DNA of 64,000 nt from the NCBI GenBank assembly GCA_013297755.1, contig JAAFIH010000023.1, forward strand, positions 1 through 64,000. Reading direction: 5' to 3'. A program made the position numbers and the translations under genes. Shown here in pieces: positions 18,432 through 28,328 of this stretch. The stretch comes from Cytophagales bacterium (lineage in GTDB: Bacteria > Bacteroidota > Bacteroidia > Cytophagales > UBA9547). A model generated the notes under the pieces. That model saw only the letters and a program-made list of their open reading frames with translations. It was not told the DNA's origin and searched no databases. Within the stretch, counting starts at the first letter, position 1. Each line of letters starts with the position of its first letter.

Positions 18432-18854
18432 ATGTGGTATCAAAAAACTTTCAGACTTCCTACACTTGCTAGAGGATTTAATTTAATTACGAAAGAAATT
18501 AAATCTGAATTAGAATCTATTTCAAAAGTAAAGATTGGAATATGTCATATTTTTTGTCATCACTCTACTGCAAGTTTAACTATCAATGAGCAGACAGACC
18601 CTACTGTAAGACAAGATTTTGAAAGTCATTTTAACGAAATGGTGCCCCAAGATGCCACTTATTACAAACATACATCTGATCAGCCTGACAATATGCCAGC
18701 TCATTTGAAATCTTCTATTATTGGTTGTTCTCTCACTATACCTATTACCAACGGTAAATTAGCTCTTGGTACTTGGCAAGGCATCTATTTGTGTGAACAC
18801 AGAACCAACCCACCAGCAAATCGTAAGATTACTATAACTATTAATGGCGAGTAA
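18432..18854 (+). CDS. yjbQ: YjbQ family protein (UPF0047)
   Basis: 140 aa, family-typical length. The signature residues are seen: ICHIFCHHSTASLTINE, the DFESHFNEMVP block, HTSDQPDNMPAHLKSS and LALGTWQGIYLCEHR. Family members form trimers, bind metal through His residues and show weak thiamine-phosphate synthase activity; the true role is unsettled. Single gene, convergent with the methylase downstream (16-bp gap). Confidence 0.92.
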   Translation: MWYQKTFRLPTLARGFNLITKEIKSELESISKVKIGICHIFCHHSTASLTINEQTDPTVRQDFESHFNEMVPQDATYYKHTSDQPDNMPAHLKSSIIGCSLTIPITNGKLALGTWQGIYLCEHRTNPPANRKITITINGE

Positions 18855-18870
18855 TTATTTTATTTATTAC

Positions 18871-19602
18871 TCAATTTAATGCGTTCAACAAAAAAACTGT
18901 AGGTGTTTTGTGTAGTTCTATTTCTAAATTTTTCCATTCTTTAATAGATTTTGTTTTTATCATTTCGTTTTTACCTGTTAAGTCTTTGGCTATACAAATA
19001 TGCGTATTGGGATGACAATTTTTTAATACATCTTCAAATAAACTTTCATTTCTAAAAGGAGTTTCAATCCAAATTTGGGTTTTATTTTTTAGTTTAGATT
19101 CTGACTCAAGTTTTAGTAATATTTTTATTCTTTCAGTTTTGTCTATGGGCAAATATCCATGAAATTCAAAGTTTTGACCATTAAAACCCGAGGCCATAAG
19201 TCCTAAAAAAATGGCACTTGGCCCCACAATGGGTATTACTTTTATATTGTTTTCATGTGCCAATTTTACTGCTACTGCTCCTGGGTCGGCTATTCCTGGG
19301 CATCCAGCTTCTGATAATATACCAAAACTAATTCCATTTTTAATGTCAGTAATAAATTTATTAATTTCTTCTTTTTTTGATTCTTTATTAAGTAATATAA
19401 ATGATAAATTATCAATAATAATATTTGCTTTTAATGAAGCCAAAAATCTTCTTGCTGTTCGTATGTCTTCTACCAAAAAATGTGTAAGATTTGTAATTAA
19501 TGGAACATAATTGGTTGGCAAAACATCTGCATTAGTATATTCTGAAATTACTGTTGGTAATATGTATAAGTAACCATAATCATTATTTAGAGATTCTTTC
19601 AT
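18871..19602 (-). CDS. RsmI-like tetrapyrrole-methylase-fold SAM methyltransferase
   Basis: 243 aa. SEAGCPGIADPGAVAVKLA is the conserved loop of the RsmI (16S rRNA C1402 ribose methylase) family, followed by VIPIVGPSAIFLGLMASG and FEFHGYLP. The N-terminus is unusual (LYILPTVISEYTNADVLPTN instead of a standard GTP-like start), as in the short RsmI variant found in Bacteroidota. Its start overlaps the 3' end of the upstream membrane-protein gene by 20 bp, so it is the last gene of the prmC operon. Confidence 0.82.
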   Translation of the reverse strand: MKESLNNDYGYLYILPTVISEYTNADVLPTNYVPLITNLTHFLVEDIRTARRFLASLKANIIIDNLSFILLNKESKKEEINKFITDIKNGISFGILSEAGCPGIADPGAVAVKLAHENNIKVIPIVGPSAIFLGLMASGFNGQNFEFHGYLPIDKTERIKILLKLESESKLKNKTQIWIETPFRNESLFEDVLKNCHPNTHICIAKDLTGKNEMIKTKSIKEWKNLEIELHKTPTVFLLNALN

Positions 19603-20992
19603 ACAAATTATAATGCTTTGATTTTATGTATTTTTCTTTTATTAAAGGTAGTTTATCAAATATCGAGGGCACTACATTCCAATCATCAATGATTAGTTCT
19701 GGGTTATTTTTTTCAAAAAAAGAATGGAGGTAAATTATTTTATCGTAAGAATTTATATTTTTAAGATATTCAAAACTCAATTTAGGTTCTAAAAATGGCG
19801 ATGCTGATGTATTATCTAAAAATATGTTTAAATCTTTACCAAAATAGGCTATTTTTTTATTTTCTGCTATAATATTCCATTTGTTGCTGGAGCAATATTG
19901 GTTACAAAAATTTGAACTAATAGGAATATTAAAGTTTTCATAAATATTACTAAAATTTAATAAAATAGAGCTGAAAATAAATAAATAAAATAGTATATTT
20001 TTAATTTTTTTATTTTTGTATATTATAAAAATATTGGAAATAAAATAACCTATAAATGGTAATATTAATACAAAATTTGATATTGATTTTGAAAAACTAA
20101 TGCATAAGATTAGAAATGTAATTCCAAACCAAGCTAACATATTTTGAGCACATACTATTTGATAATTTATAAATCTTTTGTAAGAAAAATTTATAAATAT
20201 TCCAAATATAAAAAGTAACATTGGTATAAATATATAAACTAAAAAACTAACGTAGTCATTTATTTCAAATGTATCAATATTGAAATTTAAAATATAATAA
20301 TCGATAAATAAAGTATAGGAATCAAATAAAAAATAATAGGTAAAAATGCTACATACAGGAAATAAAAACCCTAAAAGGCATATCACATAAAATCTAATTT
20401 TTGTTCTTGAAAATAACATAAAAGTAATATTTGCTAAAATAAAAAATATCAAAGTTTGGCTACAAAACATGTAAGCGATTCCTAAATTTATACCTGTAAA
20501 AAATATTTCGTTTTCGGTACTTTCTGATTTTAGATACTTAAAAATTCTTCCTATAGCTATTAATATAAAAGTATTTGCCAAAAATGCAGAAGAAAGACAA
20601 TAGAAATCAGGTAAAATACAATGAATCAAAACGAAAACAAGTGTAGGAATTTCGCCTTTTTCGGTCAGTACATCATTAGAATTGAGCGTAGATTTAAAAA
20701 TTATAGCTTGTATAAATAATAATAGTATAAAAAATAGTTTAAAAGTAATAATTTCGTAATTTGTAACAAAACTAATACTTATATAAACGAGAGCTGCTAA
20801 TGGCGATGTATTATCAATAATGTCTTTATACAAAAAATTACCCTCAAGCATTTTTTGTGATAATATTTTAATGTGCAATTCTTCTAATAAATATGGAATA
20901 TCCAAAAAAAATAGTGGAATTTTTAAAAAAAATAGAATAATAAATAAAATAAAAAGTGGTACTGGCCCCGAGTATTTAAAAATATTTAACAA
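19583..20992 (-). CDS. Polytopic membrane protein, possibly GT-C-fold
   Basis: 469 aa with about ten hydrophobic segments. The early extracytoplasmic loop LLEELHIKILSQKMLEGN then YKDIIDNTSP resembles the loop-1 motif of ArnT/PMT-like lipid-linked glycosyltransferases (gene for a GT-C enzyme is possible, not shown). The last 100 residues are soluble. TTG start two bases after the prmC stop, and a 20-bp overlap with the methylase after it: a tight three-gene operon. Confidence 0.65.
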   Translation of the reverse strand: MLNIFKYSGPVPLFILFIILFFLKIPLFFLDIPYLLEELHIKILSQKMLEGNFLYKDIIDNTSPLAALVYISISFVTNYEIITFKLFFILLLFIQAIIFKSTLNSNDVLTEKGEIPTLVFVLIHCILPDFYCLSSAFLANTFILIAIGRIFKYLKSESTENEIFFTGINLGIAYMFCSQTLIFFILANITFMLFSRTKIRFYVICLLGFLFPVCSIFTYYFLFDSYTLFIDYYILNFNIDTFEINDYVSFLVYIFIPMLLFIFGIFINFSYKRFINYQIVCAQNMLAWFGITFLILCISFSKSISNFVLILPFIGYFISNIFIIYKNKKIKNILFYLFIFSSILLNFSNIYENFNIPISSNFCNQYCSSNKWNIIAENKKIAYFGKDLNIFLDNTSASPFLEPKLSFEYLKNINSYDKIIYLHSFFEKNNPELIIDDWNVVPSIFDKLPLIKEKYIKSKHYNLYERISK

Positions 20993-20994
20993 TT

Positions 20995-21849
20995 TTATTG
21001 CTTTTTACCTACTGCAAATCTACACTTATTATTGAAATCTTTTATTATTTTTATGTCTGAATAATGATATTGATTTAATAAATGCTCGATTTCGGTTGTT
21101 TTTAATGGATTTATTTCAAAAAATACTAATCCATCATTAATCAAATATTTTTTATTAAACTCTAATATTTTTTTATAGAAAATTAAAGGTTCTTCGTTTT
21201 TTACAAAAAGAGCAGAGTGTGGCTCATATTTTAACACATTGTCGTGCATTTCTTTTTTTTCTTGTTCTAATATGTAGGGTGGATTGCTTACTACACAATC
21301 AAATAAATGATTACTTTTTAGCTTCTTGTTATCTAATATATCAAAATCATAAAATGTTACATCGCTTTTTAAATTCAAACTATTAAAATGAGCAATTTCT
21401 AATGCTTCTTTTGAAATATCTAACCCAAATAATTTCCAAGATGGATGTCTTTTTTTTAAACTTATAGGTATACATCCACTGCCTGTACCTATATCCAATA
21501 CATTTATATTTTTAGAATTTTCGTAATAATTTGAAATTAATAGTACTAATTCTTCGGTTTCTTGTCTTGGAATTAATGTGTGTTGATTTACTATAAAAAA
21601 TGAATCCATAAAGTATGCCTTTTGGGCTAAATATTGAATAGGATAATATTGCAATAACTTACTTAAATGATTATCAAAAGTATTTATATCAATGCTTATT
21701 TCATTATTATTTACAATATCAATTTTGTTAATCAACAAAACATCTTCAAAATAAATCATAGCTATACTTCTGGCCTCATCATACAAATAATTGTTTTGTA
21801 GCTTTGATACCAAAGTATTAAAAAGTAATTTAGCACCGAATTTTTCCAT
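20995..21849 (-). CDS. prmC: Peptide chain release factor N5-glutamine methyltransferase
   Basis: 284 aa from the ATG at 21849; a GTG three codons earlier would overlap the divergent neighbour. It methylates the GGQ glutamine of RF1/RF2. Diagnostic motifs: VLDIGTGSGCIPISLKKRHP for SAM binding and CVVSNPPYILEQEKKEM for the target amide, after an N-terminal substrate domain with YYPIQYLAQKAYFMDSFF. First gene of the operon with the membrane protein and the RsmI-like gene. Confidence 0.94.
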   Translation of the reverse strand: MEKFGAKLLFNTLVSKLQNNYLYDEARSIAMIYFEDVLLINKIDIVNNNEISIDINTFDNHLSKLLQYYPIQYLAQKAYFMDSFFIVNQHTLIPRQETEELVLLISNYYENSKNINVLDIGTGSGCIPISLKKRHPSWKLFGLDISKEALEIAHFNSLNLKSDVTFYDFDILDNKKLKSNHLFDCVVSNPPYILEQEKKEMHDNVLKYEPHSALFVKNEEPLIFYKKILEFNKKYLINDGLVFFEINPLKTTEIEHLLNQYHYSDIKIIKDFNNKCRFAVGKKQ

Positions 21850-21852
21850 AAA

Positions 21853-23559
21853 ATGCACACAATATTAAATTTTCCAGATCCTAATTCACATCTTATTCAC
21901 GTAGAATCTGTATATCAAGTACATGATAATCAGCCTTTTACATTGCAATTAGCAACTTGGCGACCAGGTAGATATGAACATCAAAATTATGCACGAAATA
22001 TCACTTTTTTTAAAATAAAAAATAATTTTGGAAAAAATGTTTCTTTTAATCAAGTAAACACAAATCAATGGGAAATTTACCCAGAAGATGATCAAGAGAT
22101 TCATGTTTTTTATCAATACTATGCCAACCAACCTGATGCTGGTGGTAGTTGGTTCAAAGAAGATTTAGTGTATATTAATTTTATTAATTTATTACTTTAT
22201 CGCAAGGGTTCGCTACACACAGAATCATGCACTGTTTTGTTAAATTTAGATTCAAGTTATATCCTAGATTGTGCATTGGAAATAAAATGCAGTAAGAATA
22301 TTTTTTTACTTTCAGCAAATTCTCTTATGCATATTTTTGACAGTCCTTTGTTAGCATCTACTTCCTTAAAATTGCATAATTTTAATGTTGGTGGTGTAAA
22401 TATTTTTTTAAGTTTTTTCGGTAATATTACTCCAATTTTTAATGATTTAGAAAAAGATTTTAGTAAATTTATTAAAATTCAAATTGAAATCTTTGGTATT
22501 TTCCCTGAAACTGAATATCACTTTCAATTTATTTTACCTTGTTTTAATATAACTCATGGAGTAGAACATAGTAAAAGTACTGTAATATTTTTAGGAAATT
22601 TAACAGATTTTAATTTTAATGATAATTATATAAAATTACTAAGTATTAGCTCACATGAATTTTTTCATGCTTGGAATATTTGCAAAATTAGACCCAAAAA
22701 CTTACAACCCTACCATTTTAGTAAATCTCAATTTTTTGAAGAAGGCTTTGTTGTAGAGGGTGTAACCACATATTATGGAGATTTGTGTTTATTAAAAAGT
22801 AAGGTTTGGACATTTGATACATTTATAACTGAATTTTTGGTAAACGTAGAAAATCATTTTCATAGCTCTGCTAGAGAATCAGTTTCTTTGATGGATTCTA
22901 AATTCTTTTTGTGGGTTGATGGTTATCAACCTTCAAATTTATTTCGTAAGGTCTCTATTTATGATAAAGGTGCAATAGCTGCTTTTATATTAGATATTAA
23001 AATTAGAAAAATTACTAATAATATTTTTTCATTAGATGATGTCATGCTTAAATTATGGACAAATTATGGAGCAAATTCAGATGGATATACCACCCAAGAC
23101 TATAAAACAATCATTGAACAAATATGTGAATCCAATTTTGATACCTATTTTGAATCTGTCATTTTTGGCACTTTAAACCTAGAAAATGATTTAAAATCTA
23201 GTTTTGAGTATTTAGGATTTGAACTTAAATTTTTGCCAACGAGTAATTTTTATGAACATTATTTTGGATTCAAAATGACTGCTTCTGGTAGAGTTACAGC
23301 CATTGATATTGAATCTCCTGCCAGTCATATTTTTAATTTGGATGATTTAATTTTAGAAATTAATAATATAAATGTTTCTGAAATTAATACTTTGGTAGAA
23401 TCTAAAAATATAGAGGTCAGATTCCTGAGATTTAATGATTTGTATATTAAAAATATTACTTCTAATGGTAATACATATTTCTTAAATCCAACTGTTATTC
23501 AATTAAAAAATCCAACAGAAGAACAAAATCAAAATTTTAAACTATTTTGTAAACTTTAG
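21853..23559 (+). CDS. M61 family metallopeptidase with C-terminal PDZ domain
   Basis: 568 aa. The catalytic zinc motif is SSHEFFHAWN (His268, Glu269, His272), with EEGFVVEGVTTYYGD about 30 residues on supplying the third ligand Glu. The N-terminal 170 residues are the beta-rich M61 domain (LQLATWRPGRYEHQNYARNI). A PDZ-like domain follows near 470-540 (VTAIDIESPASHIFNLDDLI). No signal peptide is evident. Its ATG is 3 bp from the divergent prmC ATG, so its promoter must lie within prmC. Confidence 0.9.
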   Translation: MHTILNFPDPNSHLIHVESVYQVHDNQPFTLQLATWRPGRYEHQNYARNITFFKIKNNFGKNVSFNQVNTNQWEIYPEDDQEIHVFYQYYANQPDAGGSWFKEDLVYINFINLLLYRKGSLHTESCTVLLNLDSSYILDCALEIKCSKNIFLLSANSLMHIFDSPLLASTSLKLHNFNVGGVNIFLSFFGNITPIFNDLEKDFSKFIKIQIEIFGIFPETEYHFQFILPCFNITHGVEHSKSTVIFLGNLTDFNFNDNYIKLLSISSHEFFHAWNICKIRPKNLQPYHFSKSQFFEEGFVVEGVTTYYGDLCLLKSKVWTFDTFITEFLVNVENHFHSSARESVSLMDSKFFLWVDGYQPSNLFRKVSIYDKGAIAAFILDIKIRKITNNIFSLDDVMLKLWTNYGANSDGYTTQDYKTIIEQICESNFDTYFESVIFGTLNLENDLKSSFEYLGFELKFLPTSNFYEHYFGFKMTASGRVTAIDIESPASHIFNLDDLILEINNINVSEINTLVESKNIEVRFLRFNDLYIKNITSNGNTYFLNPTVIQLKNPTEEQNQNFKLFCKL

Positions 23560-23578
23560 AAATAGATTTATTCTAAAG
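23554..23578 (+). terminator. Small terminator-like hairpin after the M61 gene
   Basis: CTTTAGAA and TTCTAAAG arms around a 9-base loop, followed by CCTTTT. Confidence 0.4.
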
Positions 23579-23617
23579 CCTTTTGTATAAATTATTTTTT
23601 TATTTGCTTTCGATACT

Positions 23618-23625
23618 TATTTTTG
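23618..23625 (+). promoter_or_regulatory. Promoter -7 element of the DUF5686 gene
   Basis: TATTTTTG, 17 bp before the ATG at 23643. Confidence 0.45.
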
Positions 23626-23642
23626 TAGATTAATTTTTTAAA

Positions 23643-26219
23643 ATGAATAAAATTTATAATTTCTTATTATTACTTTTTTTATCAACATCAATTTCAGCTC
23701 AATACACCATTAAAGGTCGTGTAACAGATGCCAATACCAACGAACCTTTGCCTTTTGTAGTGTTGCAATTTAAGGGTACAAACGTAGGAGCTCAAACAGA
23801 TTTTGATGGATATTACACCATTAAGACCAGTTTTATCAAAGATTCCTTAAAAGCAACTTATGTAGGTTACAAAACAAAAGCACGAAAAATTACTGAATCG
23901 CCCTCCCAAACGCTAGATTTTCAGTTAGCCGAAAACACCCAAGAAATAGGTGAAGTGGTTATATTACCTGGCGAAAATCCCGCTTGGGAAATTTTAAGGC
24001 GTGTTCAGGCCAATAAATCAAAAAATGATAAACGAAGTATCAATGCTTATGAATATCAAAGTTATGTTAAAACTCAAATTGATGTAGATAATATTTCGAG
24101 TAAAATGCGAAAAAATAAATTGATGCGAAAAGTCATCGTAGCTATTGATTCAATGAAAAAAGTAAAAAACGATGACGGAAAACCAATTATACCTATTTAT
24201 ATTAATGAAACAATGTCGAATGTCAATGTTTTGAACGAGCCTGTTAGAAGAAAAGAAAATATTATTGCAAGTAAAGTTACAGGTATTTTAGATGAATCAA
24301 ATAGTCAATTTCTTACTCAAATTACGGGTTCTACTTTTACAGAATTTAATTTTTATGAAAATTGGATGCGTTTTTTGGGCAAAGATTTTGTATCGCCCAT
24401 TGCTGAAAGCTGGAAAGGGTATTATACCTACTACTTAGAAGATACAGCAAAAGTAGTTGATGGCGAAGAATGTTACCAAATTGTCATTAAACCAAAACGA
24501 GTAGCTGATTTAGCTTTTTCGGGTAAAATCTGGATTACTAAATCAGATTATGCTCTCAAAAGATGCGATTTGCAAACTGCAAAAGGTACAAATATAAATT
24601 TTGTTGAAAAAATCAAAATTCAACAAGATATGATGCGTACAAATGCTGGTGCTTGGTTGCCTCAAAAACTACGTTTTTTAGTAGATATGGCCGATGTTGG
24701 CGACAGCACTGCTGGTTTATTGATTAAATTTTATGTATCAAATAAAGATGTAAAGATAGAAAACAAAAAACCATTATCTTACTTTGATGCAGCTGTTGAG
24801 GTTTCTGAAGATGCCTTAGATAAAGGAAATTCAAGCTATTTTGATCTAAATAGACATGATTCTCTCACTTCAACTGATAAACAAGTTTTTAAAATGGTAG
24901 ATACTATTAGAAACTTACCTATTGTTAAAACTTACATTGAAGTAGTAGATATTGTCATAAATGGACATAAAAAATTCGGTTGTATAGAGCTTGGGCCTTA
25001 CTTAGATTTATTTAATATCAACAATGTAGAAGGTTTCAGGCTCAGATTAGGATTTCGTACCAATATGAAATTTCACAAAAGACTTCAATTAAAAGGTTTT
25101 GCTGCTTTTGGCACAAAAGATCTGAAATTAAAATATGGACTTGGTGCAGAATATTGGTTTTCTAAGAAAAAATGGGCTTTAATAGGTGCTTCTCATAATT
25201 TTGACATAGATCAAGTAGCTTTGCACAATAATGTGAGAGCACCTGGAACTGCACTTTTTTATACACTTACAAGATTTGGAAATGTGGCCAATAGAAGTCC
25301 ATTTTATTACAGCACAAGCTCTATTTATGGCCAAATGGATGTTTTAAAAGGTGTAACACCCAAAATTCAATTCACTTATGAAGTATTGAACCCAATCGAC
25401 AATGGCGATGCCAGAGCAAATTTTGGATATTTTGATAAACCAACCCCCATTGAAGATCAAAATAGAGCTAATATTTTACGTTATCTTACTAATATGGAAG
25501 TTATGTTTGAGTTAAGACTGGCCAAAAGAGAAACATTTTTGTTTTTAGATCATCGCAGGATAAGTTCTAGGGTAGAGAAGTTTCCTATTGTTACATTACG
25601 TTATCATCATGGGTTTAAAGGAGTGCTTGGAAGTAATTTTAATTATAATAAATTTTCTGTTAATTTATACCAAAAAATTACTGTTGGCAAATTTGGACAA
25701 TCTATTTATAATATAACTGGAATGTATATACCCGAAAATTTACCTTTTCCATTACTTAATGTGCATCTTGGCAATGAATCCATTTTTTATAATCCAGTTG
25801 GGTTTAGTATGATGCGATTTTTTGAATTTGTAAGCGATAAATCAGTTTCATTAAATTACCAACACCATTTTAATGGCTTTTTCTTCAATAAAATACCCCT
25901 GTTTTACAAGTTGAAGTGGCGTGAAGTAATCAGTTTCAATGCTATTTGGGGTACTGCAAGGCAAGAACAATATGATATTTTACCTCATTTTACAAACCCT
26001 GATAAAAGTAAAACAACAAATAATATGCCAGATGGATATGAATACAAACAATTTTCTAGATTAAACACACAAACTCCATATTTAGAAATAGGATATGGTA
26101 TAGAAAATATTTTAAAAATAATAAGAATAGAAGCCTATCATCGATTGACTTACATCAATCCTGCAGATGCTTGGTATAAAAATATCGGCATTAAGATTGG
26201 GTTTCAGCTCAGTTTATAA
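23643..26219 (+). CDS. DUF5686 / CarboxypepD-regulatory-like outer-membrane protein
   Basis: 858 aa. A signal peptide (residues 1-19, LLFLSTSISAQ) is followed by a carboxypeptidase-regulatory-like beta-sandwich (YTIKGRVTDANTNEPLPFVV, GYYTIK, VGYKTKA), then a long DUF5686 region with WEILRRVQANK near 112 and a C-terminal beta-strand-rich part ending in aromatic GIKIGFQLSL, typical of an outer-membrane barrel. The family is common in Bacteroidota; the function is unknown. Single-gene unit. Confidence 0.85.
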   Translation: MNKIYNFLLLLFLSTSISAQYTIKGRVTDANTNEPLPFVVLQFKGTNVGAQTDFDGYYTIKTSFIKDSLKATYVGYKTKARKITESPSQTLDFQLAENTQEIGEVVILPGENPAWEILRRVQANKSKNDKRSINAYEYQSYVKTQIDVDNISSKMRKNKLMRKVIVAIDSMKKVKNDDGKPIIPIYINETMSNVNVLNEPVRRKENIIASKVTGILDESNSQFLTQITGSTFTEFNFYENWMRFLGKDFVSPIAESWKGYYTYYLEDTAKVVDGEECYQIVIKPKRVADLAFSGKIWITKSDYALKRCDLQTAKGTNINFVEKIKIQQDMMRTNAGAWLPQKLRFLVDMADVGDSTAGLLIKFYVSNKDVKIENKKPLSYFDAAVEVSEDALDKGNSSYFDLNRHDSLTSTDKQVFKMVDTIRNLPIVKTYIEVVDIVINGHKKFGCIELGPYLDLFNINNVEGFRLRLGFRTNMKFHKRLQLKGFAAFGTKDLKLKYGLGAEYWFSKKKWALIGASHNFDIDQVALHNNVRAPGTALFYTLTRFGNVANRSPFYYSTSSIYGQMDVLKGVTPKIQFTYEVLNPIDNGDARANFGYFDKPTPIEDQNRANILRYLTNMEVMFELRLAKRETFLFLDHRRISSRVEKFPIVTLRYHHGFKGVLGSNFNYNKFSVNLYQKITVGKFGQSIYNITGMYIPENLPFPLLNVHLGNESIFYNPVGFSMMRFFEFVSDKSVSLNYQHHFNGFFFNKIPLFYKLKWREVISFNAIWGTARQEQYDILPHFTNPDKSKTTNNMPDGYEYKQFSRLNTQTPYLEIGYGIENILKIIRIEAYHRLTYINPADAWYKNIGIKIGFQLSL

Positions 26220-26402
26220 ATATTATTCATTCAATGTCGATTATTTAAGCGTATATATTTCTTCTATTTTAGAATTGTATTATTTTGTTAAACCATAATA
26301 TTAACACTCATTTCTTTAATCAAAAAAATATTACAGATAAATTTACTACATATTTCAATAGCATATACTTGTCTTCCAACTTGCCAAATCAAACTTTTAA
26401 AG

Positions 26403-26410
26403 TACATTTG
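26403..26410 (+). promoter_or_regulatory. Promoter -7 element of the GNAT-like gene
   Basis: TACATTTG. Its final G is the first base of an apparent GTG start, showing that the downstream ATG at 26434 is the real start. Confidence 0.6.
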
Positions 26411-26433
26411 TGAAAAACATTTTAAATAATAAA

Positions 26434-27600
26434 ATGCGATTAATAGAAGTTACAGACTCATCCTCAAAGCGTGCATTTTTAGATTTTCCTGTTCAGTTAT
26501 ACAAAAATGATTTATTTTGGATTCATCCATTGGACAAAGACGTAGAAGCAGTATTTGATACCAAAGAAAATAAATTTTTTAGGCATGGTTCATGTATCAG
26601 ATGGATTTTGGTAGATGATTCTAACAAAACTATTGGTAGAGTAGCTGCATTTGTAAATAAAAAAACTGCCAATACTACCGAACAAGCCACTGGTGGTATG
26701 GGTTTTTTTGAATGTATAGAAAATTATGAAGCTGCCAAAACGCTTTTTGAGGCTTGCAAAGATTGGAACATCACTCAAGGAATGAAAGCCATGGATGGGC
26801 CTATCAATTTTGGAGAACGTGATAAATGGTGGGGACTTTTGGTTGAAGGCCACCAACTAGAACCTAATTATTGTATGCCATATACAAAATTATATTATAA
26901 ATCTTACTTTGAGACGTTTGGTTTTAAAAACTATTTTGAGCAATACACCTATAGTATGCCTGTGCAATCGAAATTGCCAGAAAAATATTTTGAACGAGCC
27001 AATCGTATAGCCAGAGACCCAGCATATAATTTTAAGACTTACAAAAAAAATGAATTAGAAAAATTTGCCGATGATTTTCTGATTATCTACAACAAAGCCT
27101 GGGCCAAACATGGTGGCGTCAAAGGCATGGCCAAAGCACAAGCTATAAGTATTTTTAAAAAAATGAACCCTATTGTAGATACTGATATAGTTATTTTTGC
27201 GTATTATGGTAGCGAACCTATTGGATTTTTTCTGATGATCCCTGAGTTGAATCAAATTTTCAAATATTTGAATGGTAAATTTGATTGGATAGCTAAATTA
27301 AAGTTTTTGTACTATCAAAAAATTAAAAAATCGTGCCGAAAAATGTTTGGTGTAGCATTTGGTATTATCCCAGAATATCAGGGGCGTGGCGTTGAGGGGG
27401 CTATTATAATTGAAGCTGCCAGAATTAATCAACCCAAAAATAAATATGATATTTTTGAAATGAATTGGATTGGCGATTTTAATCCAAAAATGATTCATTT
27501 AGTATCTTCGTTTGGTGCTGATATTGTAAAAAAACATATTACTTATAGACTACTTTTTGATGATTCTTTACCATTTGTAAGAGCAAAAATCATAGATTAA
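26434..27600 (+). CDS. GNAT-superfamily-like protein (YghO type)
   Basis: 388 aa from the ATG at 26434; the longer frame would start inside the promoter. N-terminal LIEVTDSSSKRAFLDFP and LDKDVEAVFDTKENKFF, then DGPINFGERDKWWGLLVEG, then a C-terminal acetyltransferase-like block VAFGIIPEYQGRGVEGAII (acetyl-CoA loop) and FEMNWIGDFNPKMIHLVSSF. This is the pattern of large YghO-like acyltransferases with two GNAT-type halves; the substrate is unknown. Single gene. Confidence 0.75.
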   Translation: MRLIEVTDSSSKRAFLDFPVQLYKNDLFWIHPLDKDVEAVFDTKENKFFRHGSCIRWILVDDSNKTIGRVAAFVNKKTANTTEQATGGMGFFECIENYEAAKTLFEACKDWNITQGMKAMDGPINFGERDKWWGLLVEGHQLEPNYCMPYTKLYYKSYFETFGFKNYFEQYTYSMPVQSKLPEKYFERANRIARDPAYNFKTYKKNELEKFADDFLIIYNKAWAKHGGVKGMAKAQAISIFKKMNPIVDTDIVIFAYYGSEPIGFFLMIPELNQIFKYLNGKFDWIAKLKFLYYQKIKKSCRKMFGVAFGIIPEYQGRGVEGAIIIEAARINQPKNKYDIFEMNWIGDFNPKMIHLVSSFGADIVKKHITYRLLFDDSLPFVRAKIID

Positions 27601-27601
27601 A

Positions 27602-27706
27602 AATCCAATGTCGTTTAATTTAAAATCCAATTAATTTTCTCCTTTGGAGAAAGACTAAGTTAAAGGCTATAAAAAATTCTTATCTAAACGACAATGGATT
27701 AATGGT
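27602..27706. repeat. Nested palindrome between convergent genes
   Basis: The outer arms AATCCAATGTCGTTTA and TAAACGACAATGGATT pair with one mismatch over 16 bp. Inside lies a perfect small hairpin TTTCTCC-TTT-GGAGAAA and the tract AGACTAAGTTAAAGGCT. It sits between the GNAT-like gene and the LUD gene, where it could act as a bidirectional terminator, but it is longer than a terminator needs to be. Confidence 0.6.
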
Positions 27707-27711
27707 ATAAA

Positions 27712-28296
27712 TTATATCAAAATTATTACCAAACTACGGCTTCCATGTGCTCCAATAACTAAACTTTGTTCTATATCAGCAGTTTTGGATGGGCCTGAAA
27801 CAAAAACTCCATACCCCCCCAAATGTTGCATATCAAGTTTTTGATATGCCTGGTGCATATTCCAAACCAAATGTTGCTTTTCTAGCACAAAAACCAAATG
27901 TTGAGTTATAAATGGCAAAGCTCTAAAAGGAAGTGCAGTAGCTGGAATCCAAACGGCTGCATTTTCGGCAACGCCAAATTCGCCTTTTACGATAGCCAAA
28001 TCAATATGAGCCAAATCATGTGGATCTGATATTTGAGAAATATCAACTAAAGGCAGATCAAGTCCACCAAAAGTTGCACAAATGTTTTTTAAATCAGGAT
28101 AAATCTCTCTAATCTTACTTTCTACAGTTTCGCCTTCTACCAATTCTATTGCCATTCCACCTACAAAAGCAAGTACATCTTTAAAATTTTCTAATAAAGA
28201 AATGTCTTTTCTGTCATATTCAACCAAGTTGGGCAAGGGAGATGGTTCAGGTTTGTTGGATTTTATTTTAGAAAGGATTAGTTCTCGAGAATTCAT
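27712..28296 (-). CDS. LUD-domain protein (LutC/YkgG-like)
   Basis: 194 aa from the ATG at 28296; a TTG-started extension overlaps a TACATTTG promoter. The LutC-type signature is at the C-terminus: GPSKTADIEQSLVIGAHGSR then LVIIL. Residues 100-115 (DLAHIDLAIVKGEFGVAENA) match the nucleotide-binding-fold part. LutC is a subunit of the LutABC lactate oxidase; no lutA or lutB is adjacent, so the role here is unassigned. Confidence 0.85.
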   Translation of the reverse strand: MNSRELILSKIKSNKPEPSPLPNLVEYDRKDISLLENFKDVLAFVGGMAIELVEGETVESKIREIYPDLKNICATFGGLDLPLVDISQISDPHDLAHIDLAIVKGEFGVAENAAVWIPATALPFRALPFITQHLVFVLEKQHLVWNMHQAYQKLDMQHLGGYGVFVSGPSKTADIEQSLVIGAHGSRSLVIILI

Positions 28297-28320
28297 TAAT
28301 AATGATTTTATTTTATTATA

Positions 28321-28328
28321 CAAATGTA
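28321..28328 (-). promoter_or_regulatory. Promoter -7 element of the LUD gene
   Basis: TACATTTG on the minus strand, 24 bp before the chosen ATG. Confidence 0.6.
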
